The position numbers and the translations under genes were made by a program. This document shows positions 1 through 5,905 of a stretch of DNA of 13,935 nucleotides, piece by piece. The DNA comes from an uncultured Rickettsiales bacterium (GTDB lineage Bacteria; Pseudomonadota; Alphaproteobacteria; Rickettsiales; Deianiraeaceae): contig CAMNMI010000012.1 in the NCBI GenBank assembly GCA_946544555.1, positions 1-13,935 of the forward strand, written 5' to 3'. The notes beneath the pieces were generated by a model. It saw only the letters and a program-made list of their open reading frames with translations. It searched no databases and had not been told where the DNA came from. How positions within the stretch are numbered: the first letter of the stretch is position 1; every line of letters begins with the position of its first letter.

Positions 1-53
1 GGGAGCGTAGCGGTGCCAAACGGCGAGGGCGTGGCCTCGGGCGGCGCAACACC
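1..53 (+). repeat. GC-rich dispersed palindromic repeat, right part (copy 1, cut by window edge)
   Basis: This is a very GC-rich block in an otherwise AT-rich window. Positions 12-53 align with the reverse complement of 792-830, matching at about 31 of 39 aligned bases by hand count with one 3-base gap. The shared core is GCGAGGGCG. The first bases carry the GAGCG-type motif (GAGCGTAGCG at 3-12) that is also in the other two copies. The unit starts before the window, so only its right part is visible. It ends just before the promoter of the lipoprotein gene. Function is unknown; a mobile or structural intergenic element is an inference. Confidence 0.7.
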
Positions 54-64
54 AATAAATCAAT

Positions 65-92
65 TTGATTTTTTTTCTGTTTTAAATATAAT
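65..92 (+). promoter_or_regulatory. Sigma-70-type promoter for the upstream lipoprotein gene
   Basis: TTGATT at 65-70 and a perfect TATAAT at 87-92 are separated by 16 bp. This predicts a transcript start near 98-100, only a few bases before the ATG at 106, so the mRNA would have a very short leader. No Shine-Dalgarno sequence lies between the -10 box and the start. The -35 box is the right arm of a 7-bp inverted repeat (AAATCAA at 57-63, TTGATTT at 65-71), and the octamer AATCAATT occurs at 58-65 and again at 90-97, so an operator is possible. Confidence 0.6.
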
Positions 93-105
93 CAATTGCG
101 CATGC

Positions 106-780
106 ATGTTAAAATTTAGATGTTTTACATATCTGTTTTGTGCTCTCTTATTGAGCGGCTGCAACGGACTTGTAGTTAACCACTACGCCAATAGAGGTTC
201 AAATCCTGTTGATGGTGCAAAAATTGGTTCAAGTGTCTATGCAGATGCTGAAACTGTATATCCAGAAGAGAACTTGGAATTTCTGAAAAAGAAAAGTGAT
301 TTAGATTACAAAAAATATTATGCCAGCGCAAAAACATATCACAAAGATAAATATAATGTCTCAAACGCCTACATGAAGGACTATACAAAGCTGCTCGCAG
401 TGGACGCCGATGACCTTGAAAAGCGATTGAAAGACGAGCAATTCAACATTCCAAGCGGCGAACTTTTGAGAAAAATGGAAACCGGAACCGCCATGCAACG
501 CCCTATTGAAGGAAATGTCAGAGAGATGCAATATCTCAAAGAGGAGCACAAAGTTGTGGCATATCCTGACTACATGGTAGCATATTTAGATCCTTACGTC
601 AAGCGCAAACAGGCAAAAGAAGTGGTCGTGGAGCAGGAAAGTGATTTCATTGCAACCAGTCATACGGACAAAAAACTTGAAGGTGACGTTCGCACTGCAT
701 ATGTGAATTATTTCTTACAATGGTCGGCCGAAACGAATAATGAGGACAGAGAATATTACAAGGAGAGACCGCTAAAATAG
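106..780 (+). CDS. Putative lipoprotein of unknown function
   Basis: This encodes a 224-residue protein that I do not recognise. The start at 106 is chosen because it gives a classical lipoprotein signal: basic N-terminus (K3, R5), hydrophobic core at about residues 7-16 and the lipobox LSGC with the lipidated Cys at 19. An upstream in-frame ATG at 13 would put 31 residues read from GC-rich repeat DNA and the promoter in front of this signal, so it is rejected. Asn follows the Cys, with no Asp at +2, which favours outer-membrane sorting. The mature part is hydrophilic and rich in Lys, Glu, Asp and Tyr, with no further membrane segment and probably helical stretches. It has its own promoter and lies between two GC-rich repeats. 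Its leucine codons are mixed (about 4 of 20 TTG by hand count), unlike the r-protein genes. Function is not inferred. Confidence 0.8.
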   Translation: MLKFRCFTYLFCALLLSGCNGLVVNHYANRGSNPVDGAKIGSSVYADAETVYPEENLEFLKKKSDLDYKKYYASAKTYHKDKYNVSNAYMKDYTKLLAVDADDLEKRLKDEQFNIPSGELLRKMETGTAMQRPIEGNVREMQYLKEEHKVVAYPDYMVAYLDPYVKRKQAKEVVVEQESDFIATSHTDKKLEGDVRTAYVNYFLQWSAETNNEDREYYKERPLK

Positions 781-787
781 CTATCTT

Positions 788-901
788 TGGCGGTGTGGTG
801 CCCGGTGCCTCGCCCTCGCGGTTTTTCACCTCCTCGCTCTATCCGCTCTCGCTCACGCTCGACCCCGCTCGGAGAAAAAACCAGCTCCGCGCCACCACAC
901 C
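788..901 (-). repeat. GC-rich dispersed palindromic repeat, complete copy (copy 2)
   Basis: This GC-rich intergenic block of about 110 bp has palindromic ends. GGTGTGGTG at 792-800 is perfectly complementary to CACCACACC at 893-901. Inside it, GGTTTTT at 820-826 pairs with AAAAACC at 876-882, and CTCC at 830-833 with GGAG at 871-874. The loop contains five CGCTC pentamers starting at 835, 844, 850, 856 and 866. Read on the minus strand, its two halves resemble the partial copies at the right and left window edges. It lies between the lipoprotein stop and L3, so it could also act as a transcription barrier. It is not a CRISPR (no regular spacers) and has no coding content I can support. Confidence 0.72.
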
Positions 902-959
902 TACCATCACTCCCACCCCATTTTTTCACACAAATAAAACAAAATTAAAAATAATCCTT
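892..959 (+). other. G-free, C-rich tract (possible Rho loading site or minus-strand G-quadruplex)
   Basis: Sixty-eight consecutive bases on the + strand contain no G. The first 29 (892-920) are mostly C (18 by hand count), followed by T- and A-rich sequence. In RNA such a C-rich, G-poor, unstructured stretch is the hallmark of Rho utilisation sites, and it lies just after the lipoprotein gene and the palindromic repeat. The complementary strand has runs of GGGG, GGG and several GG in 892-920, so a two-tier G-quadruplex is also conceivable. Neither role is demonstrated. Confidence 0.35.
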
Positions 960-976
960 GACAATTATTTTTGTCA
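958..976 (+). promoter_or_regulatory. Inverted repeat and -35-like box ahead of the ribosomal operon
   Basis: A consensus TTGACA lies at 958-963, but no acceptable -10 box follows at 16-18 bp, so a standard promoter is not demonstrated. The same bases form the left arm of a perfect 6-bp inverted repeat, TGACAA (959-964) and TTGTCA (971-976), with a 6-base loop. It ends 16 bases before the L3 ATG. It could be an operator, an RNA hairpin or part of an unusual promoter. The promoter of the r-protein cluster should lie in 902-992, since nothing upstream is co-directional except the lipoprotein gene across the repeat. Confidence 0.3.
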
Positions 977-992
977 TTTAAACCACTGCTTG

Positions 993-1667
993 ATGTCAAA
1001 AATTGCATTGATTGGTAAAAAGTTAGGCATGACGAATATGTTTGATGGGCATAAAATTGTACCTGTCACGCTCGTTAAAGTGTTGCCTAACGTGGTTGTT
1101 GAGACAAGAAAATATGACAATAAATACGGCCTTGTGCTCGCTGGAAATGAGATTATAAAAGAGAGTAAAATTAACAAGCCACAGCGCTCTGAATTGGCTC
1201 GCAAGAACATCAAACCGCACAGCGATGTTTGTGAGTTTTCATTTAAGGACGAAGTTAAATTTGCCAATGGAACAGAAATGTCCGTTGGTGATTATTTATT
1301 AAATGCGTTCGTTGATGTCCGTTCACACTCAATCGGAAAGGGCTTCCAAGGTGTCATGAAGAGATATGGTTTTGGCGGTATGCCGGCATCACACGGACAC
1401 TCATTGTCGCACCGTTCTCTCGGTTCAACAGGAAATAGAACATTGCCAGGTCGTGTTTTCAAAGGTAAGAAAATGGCCGGCCACATGGGAGATAAGAATA
1501 TTTGTGTACAGAATTTAATTGTTTGTGCAGTTGACAAAGATACAAATATAATCGCAGTTCGCGGTAGCATTCCTGGCAAGGAAAACACCGTTGTGTATAT
1601 TACAAATGCACTCAAAAAGAACGTAGATAATAACAAGATGGTTAATGGTTTGATTTGTGAAGGTTAA
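993..1667 (+). CDS. rplC: 50S ribosomal protein L3 (uL3)
   Basis: This 224-residue protein is an early 23S rRNA assembly protein whose extended loop approaches the peptidyl-transferase centre. It opens with the family pattern IGKKLGMTNMF (residues 7-17). It carries SIGKGFQGVMKR (113-124), the loop SHGHSLSHRSLGSTG (133-147) and VFKGKKMAGHMG (155-166). The ATG at 993 is chosen because upstream in-frame codons back to 795 are read from the GC-rich repeat and the C-rich tract. There is no Shine-Dalgarno sequence. Position 150 is Thr (GSTGNRTLPG), where E. coli has the PrmB-methylated Gln150 (GSIGQNQTPG). rpsJ (S10), which normally precedes this gene, is absent. It overlaps L4 by 11 bp. Confidence 0.97.
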   Translation: MSKIALIGKKLGMTNMFDGHKIVPVTLVKVLPNVVVETRKYDNKYGLVLAGNEIIKESKINKPQRSELARKNIKPHSDVCEFSFKDEVKFANGTEMSVGDYLLNAFVDVRSHSIGKGFQGVMKRYGFGGMPASHGHSLSHRSLGSTGNRTLPGRVFKGKKMAGHMGDKNICVQNLIVCAVDKDTNIIAVRGSIPGKENTVVYITNALKKNVDNNKMVNGLICEG

Positions 1668-2307
1668 AGTATTTTCTCTTGAAAATGGCAGTGAGTTGAA
1701 TAAAGAGGTTGACCTTCGCGAAGAGGTCTTCGGTTTGCCATACGACAACAAGTTTATGAGTATGTATTTTGCACGCATGAAAAGTGCAAGCTATGTGCCT
1801 ACGAACAAAACAAAAAACATTTCCGAGGTTTCAGGAACAACAAAGAAACCTTTCAAACAAAAGCACACGGGAAATGCTCGTCAAGGTTCCATGCGCTCAG
1901 CTCAGATGCGTGGCGGTGGTATAGCTTTTGGCCCTCGCGCAATGCAAGGATTTGTAAAAATTCCAAAGGGTGAGGCAATTCTGGCGAAGTCAATGTTGTT
2001 GTCAAATGCATTCGCAAACGGCTTCGGCTTTGTAATTGACAAAGCACATTTCAGCTCTTGCAGGACAAAAGAGGCAAAGAAGATATTGTCAAAATTCAGC
2101 CCAAAGTCGGTTGTTATCATCCACAACGGAGGAGTTGATGCGAACAGCTTGTTGGCTGTTAGGAATTTGCAAGGTGTAAAATTTGTCAGTCAAAACATGT
2201 TGACAGCGAGCGACTTGGCCTATGCAAATGCAGTGTTGATTGACGTCAATGCAGTGGACACACTATCAAAAGTATTATATGTAGATTATGAAGGCGACAA
2301 TAATTAA
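1657..2307 (+). CDS. rplD: 50S ribosomal protein L4 (uL4)
   Basis: This 216-residue protein binds domain I of 23S rRNA and lines the exit tunnel; in E. coli it is also the S10-operon autoregulator. The basic tunnel loop at residues 60-88 shows KKPFKQKHTGNARQGSMR (63-80) then RGGG (85-88). The C-terminal Rossmann-like part has the AVRNLQ stretch (167-172). The only usable start is GTG at 1657: an in-frame TGA lies two codons upstream and the next ATG is at residue 34, inside the conserved fold. The start sits 11 bp inside the end of rplC, so translation is probably coupled to L3. Its own 3' end overlaps L23 by 20 bp. No Shine-Dalgarno sequence is evident. Confidence 0.95.
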   Translation: MKVKVFSLENGSELNKEVDLREEVFGLPYDNKFMSMYFARMKSASYVPTNKTKNISEVSGTTKKPFKQKHTGNARQGSMRSAQMRGGGIAFGPRAMQGFVKIPKGEAILAKSMLLSNAFANGFGFVIDKAHFSSCRTKEAKKILSKFSPKSVVIIHNGGVDANSLLAVRNLQGVKFVSQNMLTASDLAYANAVLIDVNAVDTLSKVLYVDYEGDNN

Positions 2308-2575
2308 ACAGTTGGATACTGAAAAGACACACAAGTTGCTTGAAGGAAATAGATATACTTTTCTTGTTTCAAGGACTGCAAACAAGGATGAAATAAAGAA
2401 GGATGTTGAGACAGTTTTCGGTGTGAAAGTTGTTAATGTGAGGACGACAAATTGTCCAGTAAAGAACAAGTCATTCCGCGGAAATGCTGGCAGGATGTCG
2501 CAATACAAAAAGGCCTATGTGCTTGTTGCAAATGGCATGAAAATAGATTTTGGTGAGAAAGTTGAAGCAAAATAA
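2288..2575 (+). CDS. rplW: 50S ribosomal protein L23 (uL23)
   Basis: This 95-residue protein lies at the exit of the peptide tunnel and docks trigger factor and SRP. Family features are TEKTHKLLEGNRYTFLV (residues 11-27), ANKDEIKKDVETVFGVKV (31-48) and the C-terminal strand KKAYVLV (74-80), of usual length. The ATG lies inside the last 20 bp of rplD, the deepest overlap in the cluster, without a Shine-Dalgarno sequence, suggesting coupled re-initiation. Its stop begins the junction TAATATG that also holds the L2 start. Confidence 0.97.
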   Translation: MKATIIKQLDTEKTHKLLEGNRYTFLVSRTANKDEIKKDVETVFGVKVVNVRTTNCPVKNKSFRGNAGRMSQYKKAYVLVANGMKIDFGEKVEAK

Positions 2576-2576
2576 T

Positions 2577-3398
2577 ATGGGAGAGTTAAAAGTTAACAAG
2601 CCGGCCAGTCCTTCATTGAGAGGCACTATCATATTGCGTAGCACGAGCAGAAAAAACAAACCTTGCAAAGAATTGGTGTGCTGCAAAAAATCATCTGGTG
2701 GGAGAAACGCAAAAGGGCATATTACAGTTCGTTGCCGTGGCGCTGGAAATAAGCAAAAGTATAGAATTATAGCTTTCAAAAAGACAATTTTTGATGTCAA
2801 AGCAAAGGTTGTATCACTGGAATATGACCCAAACCGCAATGCTGAAATTGCTTTGTTGCAGTATGACAACGGACAAAAAGAGTACACAATTGCAGTTGAT
2901 GGCTTGAAAGTTGGTGACACAGTAGTGAGTTCAAAGTCAGCAGAAAGCGTATCAATCAAGCCAGGCGTGTCATTGCCATTGTCGGAAATACCTATTGGTG
3001 TTAATGTTTGCTGTGTGGAATTGAAACCTGGATGCGGCGCCAAGATGGCTCGTTCAGCCGGTTCATTCATAAAACTTGCTGGTAAAGAAAATGGCATGGC
3101 GGTGTTGAAGTTGACATCTGGTGAGACAAGATTAGTCCCAGCAGAATGCATTGCAACGGTCGGCATTGTTTCAAATATTCAATATCAGAATACAAAAAAA
3201 GGCAAGGCAGGCCGCAGACGCTGGGCTGGTTTCAGACCTCACACACGCGGTGAATGTATGAACCCAGTAGATCACCCACTCGGTGGTAGAACTCGCGGTG
3301 GATTACCAAAGACACCTTGGGGTAAGTACACAAGAGGTCTCAAAACCCGCAAAAATAAGTTCACAAATAAGTTTATAGTTTCAAGGAGGAAGAAGTAA
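2577..3398 (+). CDS. rplB: 50S ribosomal protein L2 (uL2)
   Basis: This 273-residue protein, the same length as E. coli L2, is needed for subunit association and peptidyl-transferase activity. Seen are [15 protein letters not shown] (residues 41-55), [13 protein letters not shown] (81-93), KMARSAGSF (156-164), and [10 protein letters not shown] (228-237). His233 corresponds to the functionally important E. coli His229 in mature numbering. The next position, normally His in DHPHGG, is Leu235, followed by [12 protein letters not shown] instead of the GEG-type loop. The protein has nine Cys where E. coli L2 has two. The ATG at 2577 is preferred over an upstream in-frame TTG at 2550 because it restores the family length. 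One base separates it from L23. Confidence 0.97.
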   Translation: MGELKVNKPASPSLRGTIILRSTSRKNKPCKELVCCKKSSGGRNAKGHITVRCRGAGNKQKYRIIAFKKTIFDVKAKVVSLEYDPNRNAEIALLQYDNGQKEYTIAVDGLKVGDTVVSSKSAESVSIKPGVSLPLSEIPIGVNVCCVELKPGCGAKMARSAGSFIKLAGKENGMAVLKLTSGETRLVPAECIATVGIVSNIQYQNTKKGKAGRRRWAGFRPHTRGECMNPVDHPLGGRTRGGLPKTPWGKYTRGLKTRKNKFTNKFIVSRRKK

Positions 3399-3399
3399 T

Positions 3400-3669
3400 A
3401 TGGCAAGATCGGCAAAAAAATTACCTTACGTATCATGGAGCTTGTTGAAAAAAGTTCGCGACAACGAGTTGCGCAAGAGGCAGATAAAGACATGGTCACG
3501 CAGGTCAACAATATATCCAGAGTTTGTTGGATGCGTGTTTTTGGTCTACAACGGAAAGGGCTTCATGCCTGTTTCAGTGGTTGAAAATATGGTAGGAAGA
3601 AAACTTGGCGAGTTTGCAATGACGCGCAAATTGCCTAAACATTCAGTTCAAAAGCGTGGTGGGAAATGA
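3400..3669 (+). CDS. rpsS: 30S ribosomal protein S19 (uS19)
   Basis: This 89-residue protein of the 30S head pairs with S13. It carries [16 protein letters not shown] (residues 29-44), the KGFMPV segment (53-58) and the signature [14 protein letters not shown] (64-77). AGGAGG at 3384-3389 lies 10 bases before the ATG and is one of only two good Shine-Dalgarno matches in the window, although it also encodes the conserved basic tail of L2. It is joined to L2 by TAATATG and overlaps L22 by 4 bp (ATGA). Confidence 0.97.
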   Translation: MARSAKKLPYVSWSLLKKVRDNELRKRQIKTWSRRSTIYPEFVGCVFLVYNGKGFMPVSVVENMVGRKLGEFAMTRKLPKHSVQKRGGK

Positions 3670-4049
3670 TTATGAGACAGGTAGAAGCATCATTGAAATA
3701 CATAAAAGGTAGCTTTTATAAGTTAAACTTGGTTGCAGGTTTGATAAGGAATTTGAGCGTTCAAGAGGCGGACGCGCAGTTGGCTTTTTGTGAAAAAAGA
3801 ATTGCGGTTATCGTAAGAAAATTGCTCGCTTCATGCGTTGCAAATGCACGTAATAATTTTAAAATTTCGGGCGACAATTTGGTTATCGCACGCGTGGATG
3901 TTGGTAAATCTTTTGTGTTGAAGCGTTCAATGCCAAGAGGACGTGGCCGCGGAACACGTATTGAAAAGAGATTTTCTAATTTAAGGATTGTCCTTGAAGA
4001 GCAGAAAAATGTTGTTGACAATAAAAAAGTCGTTAAAAAAGTAAAATAG
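3666..4049 (+). CDS. rplV: 50S ribosomal protein L22 (uL22)
   Basis: This 127-residue protein spans the large subunit with a beta-hairpin that lines the exit tunnel. The hairpin and C-terminal strand are clear: [19 protein letters not shown] (residues 87-105) then LRIVLEE. The N-terminal part, normally of the type RxSPRKxRLVA, is divergent ([15 protein letters not shown], 14-28) but keeps LVA and LIR. The start is ATG at 3666, overlapping the S19 stop as ATGA; a second in-frame ATG at 3672 would remove two residues and cannot be excluded. The C-terminus ends in a Lys- and Val-rich tail beyond the core fold. Confidence 0.95.
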   Translation: MIMRQVEASLKYIKGSFYKLNLVAGLIRNLSVQEADAQLAFCEKRIAVIVRKLLASCVANARNNFKISGDNLVIARVDVGKSFVLKRSMPRGRGRGTRIEKRFSNLRIVLEEQKNVVDNKKVVKKVK

Positions 4050-4051
4050 TT

Positions 4052-4687
4052 ATGGGACAAAAAGTAAATCCTATTGGTTTTAGAGTTTGCAATGGAAATA
4101 AGAGGACGTGGGCGTCTAACTGGTGTGTGAAAACCAGAAAAGAATACGTTCAAAACGTTGCAGATGACTTGAAAGTGCAAAATTTTTTCCGCAAAAATGC
4201 AAGCAAATATTCAGTTGGTAAAGTCAACATTGAGAGGCAAAAAAATAAGCCAGTGAAGATCGTTTTGCAGTCAGGAAAAATCAGTTTGGTTATTGGTAAG
4301 AAAGGCGAAAACATAGAGCAAATTGAGAAGAGCTTGAAAAACATGTTGACTGAGAATAAGATCTCTGTTGACGTGAAAGAAATTAAACACGCAAATTTAG
4401 ATGCAAACATTGTTGCACGCCTGATTGCTGACAGGATTGAAAACAGGCAGTCATTCAAAAGGGCTGTGAAAAGTGCGATGGATATGGTTATGAAGTCAGG
4501 CGCAATTGGTATTAAAGTCAGTTGTGCGGGAAGGTTGAACGGCGCTGAAATAGCAAGAACAGAAAAGTTCAAGGACGGGGTGACACCACTTCACACGTTG
4601 AGAGCGGATATTGACTATGCACACTATGACGCAAAAACGACATACGGTGTTATAGGAATAAGAGTTTGGATTTGTACAAAAAGATAA
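4052..4687 (+). CDS. rpsC: 30S ribosomal protein S3 (uS3)
   Basis: This 211-residue protein of the 30S head forms part of the mRNA entry channel and helicase. It begins MGQKVNPIGFR, typical of the family. The type II KH domain carries the GxxG loop in VIGKKGENI (residues 80-88). The C-terminal domain has NRQSFKRAVK (131-140), GIKVSCAGRLNGAEIAR (153-169) and PLHTLRADIDYA (179-190). It stops soon after the last conserved strand, so it is about 20 residues shorter than E. coli S3 and lacks the extra tail. Two bases separate it from L22 and three from L16; no Shine-Dalgarno sequence is visible. Confidence 0.98.
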   Translation: MGQKVNPIGFRVCNGNKRTWASNWCVKTRKEYVQNVADDLKVQNFFRKNASKYSVGKVNIERQKNKPVKIVLQSGKISLVIGKKGENIEQIEKSLKNMLTENKISVDVKEIKHANLDANIVARLIADRIENRQSFKRAVKSAMDMVMKSGAIGIKVSCAGRLNGAEIARTEKFKDGVTPLHTLRADIDYAHYDAKTTYGVIGIRVWICTKR

Positions 4688-4690
4688 TAT

Positions 4691-5107
4691 ATGCAACCTA
4701 AAAAAACGAAATTTGCGAAGTTTCAAAAAATCCGCGTTTCTGGCACAGCACAAGTTTGTAATCAAGTGTCATACGGCTCATACGGTCTTGTTGTCGGAGA
4801 AAATATTAAGTTAACAGGCAAGGAAATTGAGGCAATTCGTAAGGTGGTTAGCCGTTCAATGAACAGACAAGGTGCGCTCTATATGAGAGTTTTTCCACAG
4901 TTGCCTGTCACAAAAAAACCAGTCGGAACACGTATGGGAGGTGGTAAAAGCGGTGTTGAAGAATGGATCGCGCCAATAAGAAAAGGAACAGTGATTATAG
5001 AGGTTGACAATGTGTCTGAGGCTGTCGCTTTGGAGGCATTGACAAAGGCCAAGTTCAAGTTGCCAGTGCCTTGCTTTATGATAAAAAGAAAGTTTTCGTA
5101 TTTATAG
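4691..5107 (+). CDS. rplP: 50S ribosomal protein L16 (uL16)
   Basis: This 138-residue protein organises the A-site and central protuberance of the 50S subunit. It starts MQPKKTKFAKFQK and contains VSYGSYGL (residues 26-33), LTGKEIEAIR (41-50), the RQG...MRVFP segment (59-69) and RMGGGKSGVEEW (81-92). Arg81 is at the same number as the E. coli arginine hydroxylated by YcfD/RoxA, so that site is retained. Length is normal. The start has no Shine-Dalgarno sequence (spacer TAT after the S3 stop). A 14-bp spacer to L29 contains TTGACAATTA. Confidence 0.98.
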   Translation: MQPKKTKFAKFQKIRVSGTAQVCNQVSYGSYGLVVGENIKLTGKEIEAIRKVVSRSMNRQGALYMRVFPQLPVTKKPVGTRMGGGKSGVEEWIAPIRKGTVIIEVDNVSEAVALEALTKAKFKLPVPCFMIKRKFSYL

Positions 5108-5121
5108 TTGACAATTAAAAT

Positions 5122-5310
5122 ATGACAAAAAGTGTGTACAGTGAAATGTCTGTTGCTGATTTGAAAAAGAAGAGTTTTGACCTGAAAAATGAGGTTGTTG
5201 TCCTCATAATGCAGAAGAATTCAGGTGCATTGAAAGACGTTTCAAAAATAAGAAAAGCAAGGAGAGAAAAGGCGAGAGTGTTGACGGAATTAAATAAGAA
5301 AAGCGTATGA
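5122..5310 (+). CDS. rpmC: 50S ribosomal protein L29 (uL29)
   Basis: This 62-residue, two-helix protein sits near the tunnel exit. It shows the family N-terminal helix (SVADLKKKSFDLKNEV, residues 10-25) and the C-terminal helix with ISKIRKARREKARVLTE-like sequence, where DVSKIRKARREKARVLTEL occupies 39-57. The usual LRfq segment is replaced by VLIMQKNSGAL, a modest divergence. Position in the cluster (after L16, before S17) confirms the call. Its TGA stop overlaps the S17 start by 4 bp. Confidence 0.94.
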   Translation: MTKSVYSEMSVADLKKKSFDLKNEVVVLIMQKNSGALKDVSKIRKARREKARVLTELNKKSV

Positions 5311-5531
5311 TGGAGGCAAAAATTGTAAAAATAATTGATGCTCGCACCGTGAAGGTTTTGGTGATAGAGACGAAAAGGCACCCACTTTACAACAAGGTTT
5401 TGAAGAAGAAAAAGTATTACATGTGCCACGTCAATGAGTTGCAAGTTGCGGTTGACAGCAAGGTTATGATTGAGAGCTCAAGGCCTTACTCAAAAATAAA
5501 AAAACACGTTGTCGTTAAAGTAATTAAGTAG
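5307..5531 (+). CDS. rpsQ: 30S ribosomal protein S17 (uS17)
   Basis: This 74-residue OB-fold protein is a primary 16S rRNA binder. The signature elements are RHPLYNKVLKKKKYYMCHVNE (residues 24-44, where most homologues have a HDE triplet) and SSRPYSKIKKHVVVKVI (57-73). The usual GD before V-I is AVDSKV here, a mild divergence. Two adjacent ATGs are possible starts, at 5307 (ATGA overlap with L29) and 5310; the first is listed. It is about ten residues shorter than E. coli S17. Confidence 0.95.
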   Translation: MMEAKIVKIIDARTVKVLVIETKRHPLYNKVLKKKKYYMCHVNELQVAVDSKVMIESSRPYSKIKKHVVVKVIK

Positions 5532-5535
5532 TGAT

Positions 5536-5904
5536 ATGATTATAATGGGAACAGTTCTGAATGTTACTTGTAATTCTGATGCGGAGCTCGTGAAATGCTT
5601 TGGAATAAACAAGAGCACAGGTAAGCGCACAGCTGGAATTGGTGATGTCGTCATGGTTGCGGTGCAAAAGGTGAAACCAAATTCAAAAATAAAGAAAGGA
5701 GACAAACACTATGCTGTGATTGTCAGGACAAAAGGCAAAATAAAAAGAAGCGATGGTTCATACGTTTCATTCGGTGACAATGCAGTTGTGTTGATTGACA
5801 ACAAGACAATGGAGCCAATTTCAACTCGTGTTTTGGGCGCCGTTGCAAGAGAGATAAAGAAAGATTTTCCAAAAATAGCATCGTTAGCTTCTGAGGTTTT
5901 GTAA
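5536..5904 (+). CDS. rplN: 50S ribosomal protein L14 (uL14)
   Basis: This 122-residue protein, the standard length, forms an inter-subunit bridge together with L19 and is the landing site of silencing factor RsfS. The core is clear: IGDVVMVAVQKVKP (residues 35-48), IKKGDKHYAVIVRTKGKIKR (52-71), DGSYVSFGDNAVVLI (73-87) and TRVLGAVARE (97-106), ending ASLASEVL. The first 25 residues are divergent from the usual MIQxxTxLxVADNSGA pattern, with only the general spacing retained. A second ATG at 5545 exists, but 5536 gives the family length. This is the first gene of the classical spc operon, and no promoter is evident in the 4-bp gap. Confidence 0.97.
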   Translation: MIIMGTVLNVTCNSDAELVKCFGINKSTGKRTAGIGDVVMVAVQKVKPNSKIKKGDKHYAVIVRTKGKIKRSDGSYVSFGDNAVVLIDNKTMEPISTRVLGAVAREIKKDFPKIASLASEVL

Positions 5905-5905
5905 T

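Noticed and set aside
13..105. Longer version of the upstream lipoprotein starting at 13
   Set aside because: It would bury the signal peptide behind 31 residues encoded by repeat DNA and the promoter.
835..870. Five CGCTC pentamers as a CRISPR or tandem repeat array
   Set aside because: Units are 5 bp with irregular 1-5 bp spacing; they are the low-complexity loop of the palindromic repeat.
106..901. Lipoprotein gene plus flanking repeats as a composite mobile element
   Set aside because: No transposase or target-site duplication is visible, and the repeats also occur at the far end of the window.
795..992. N-terminal extension of L3 by 66 residues from an upstream in-frame ATG
   Set aside because: The extension is read from the GC-rich repeat and the C-rich tract and has no counterpart in L3; the family N-terminus begins at 993.
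2550..2576. Alternative TTG start for L2
   Set aside because: It overlaps L23 by 26 bases and makes the protein longer than the family; ATG at 2577 gives exactly 273 residues.
5518..5546. TATAAT at 5541-5546 as an internal spc promoter before L14
   Set aside because: It lies inside the L14 coding sequence and no -35 box is found at suitable distance.
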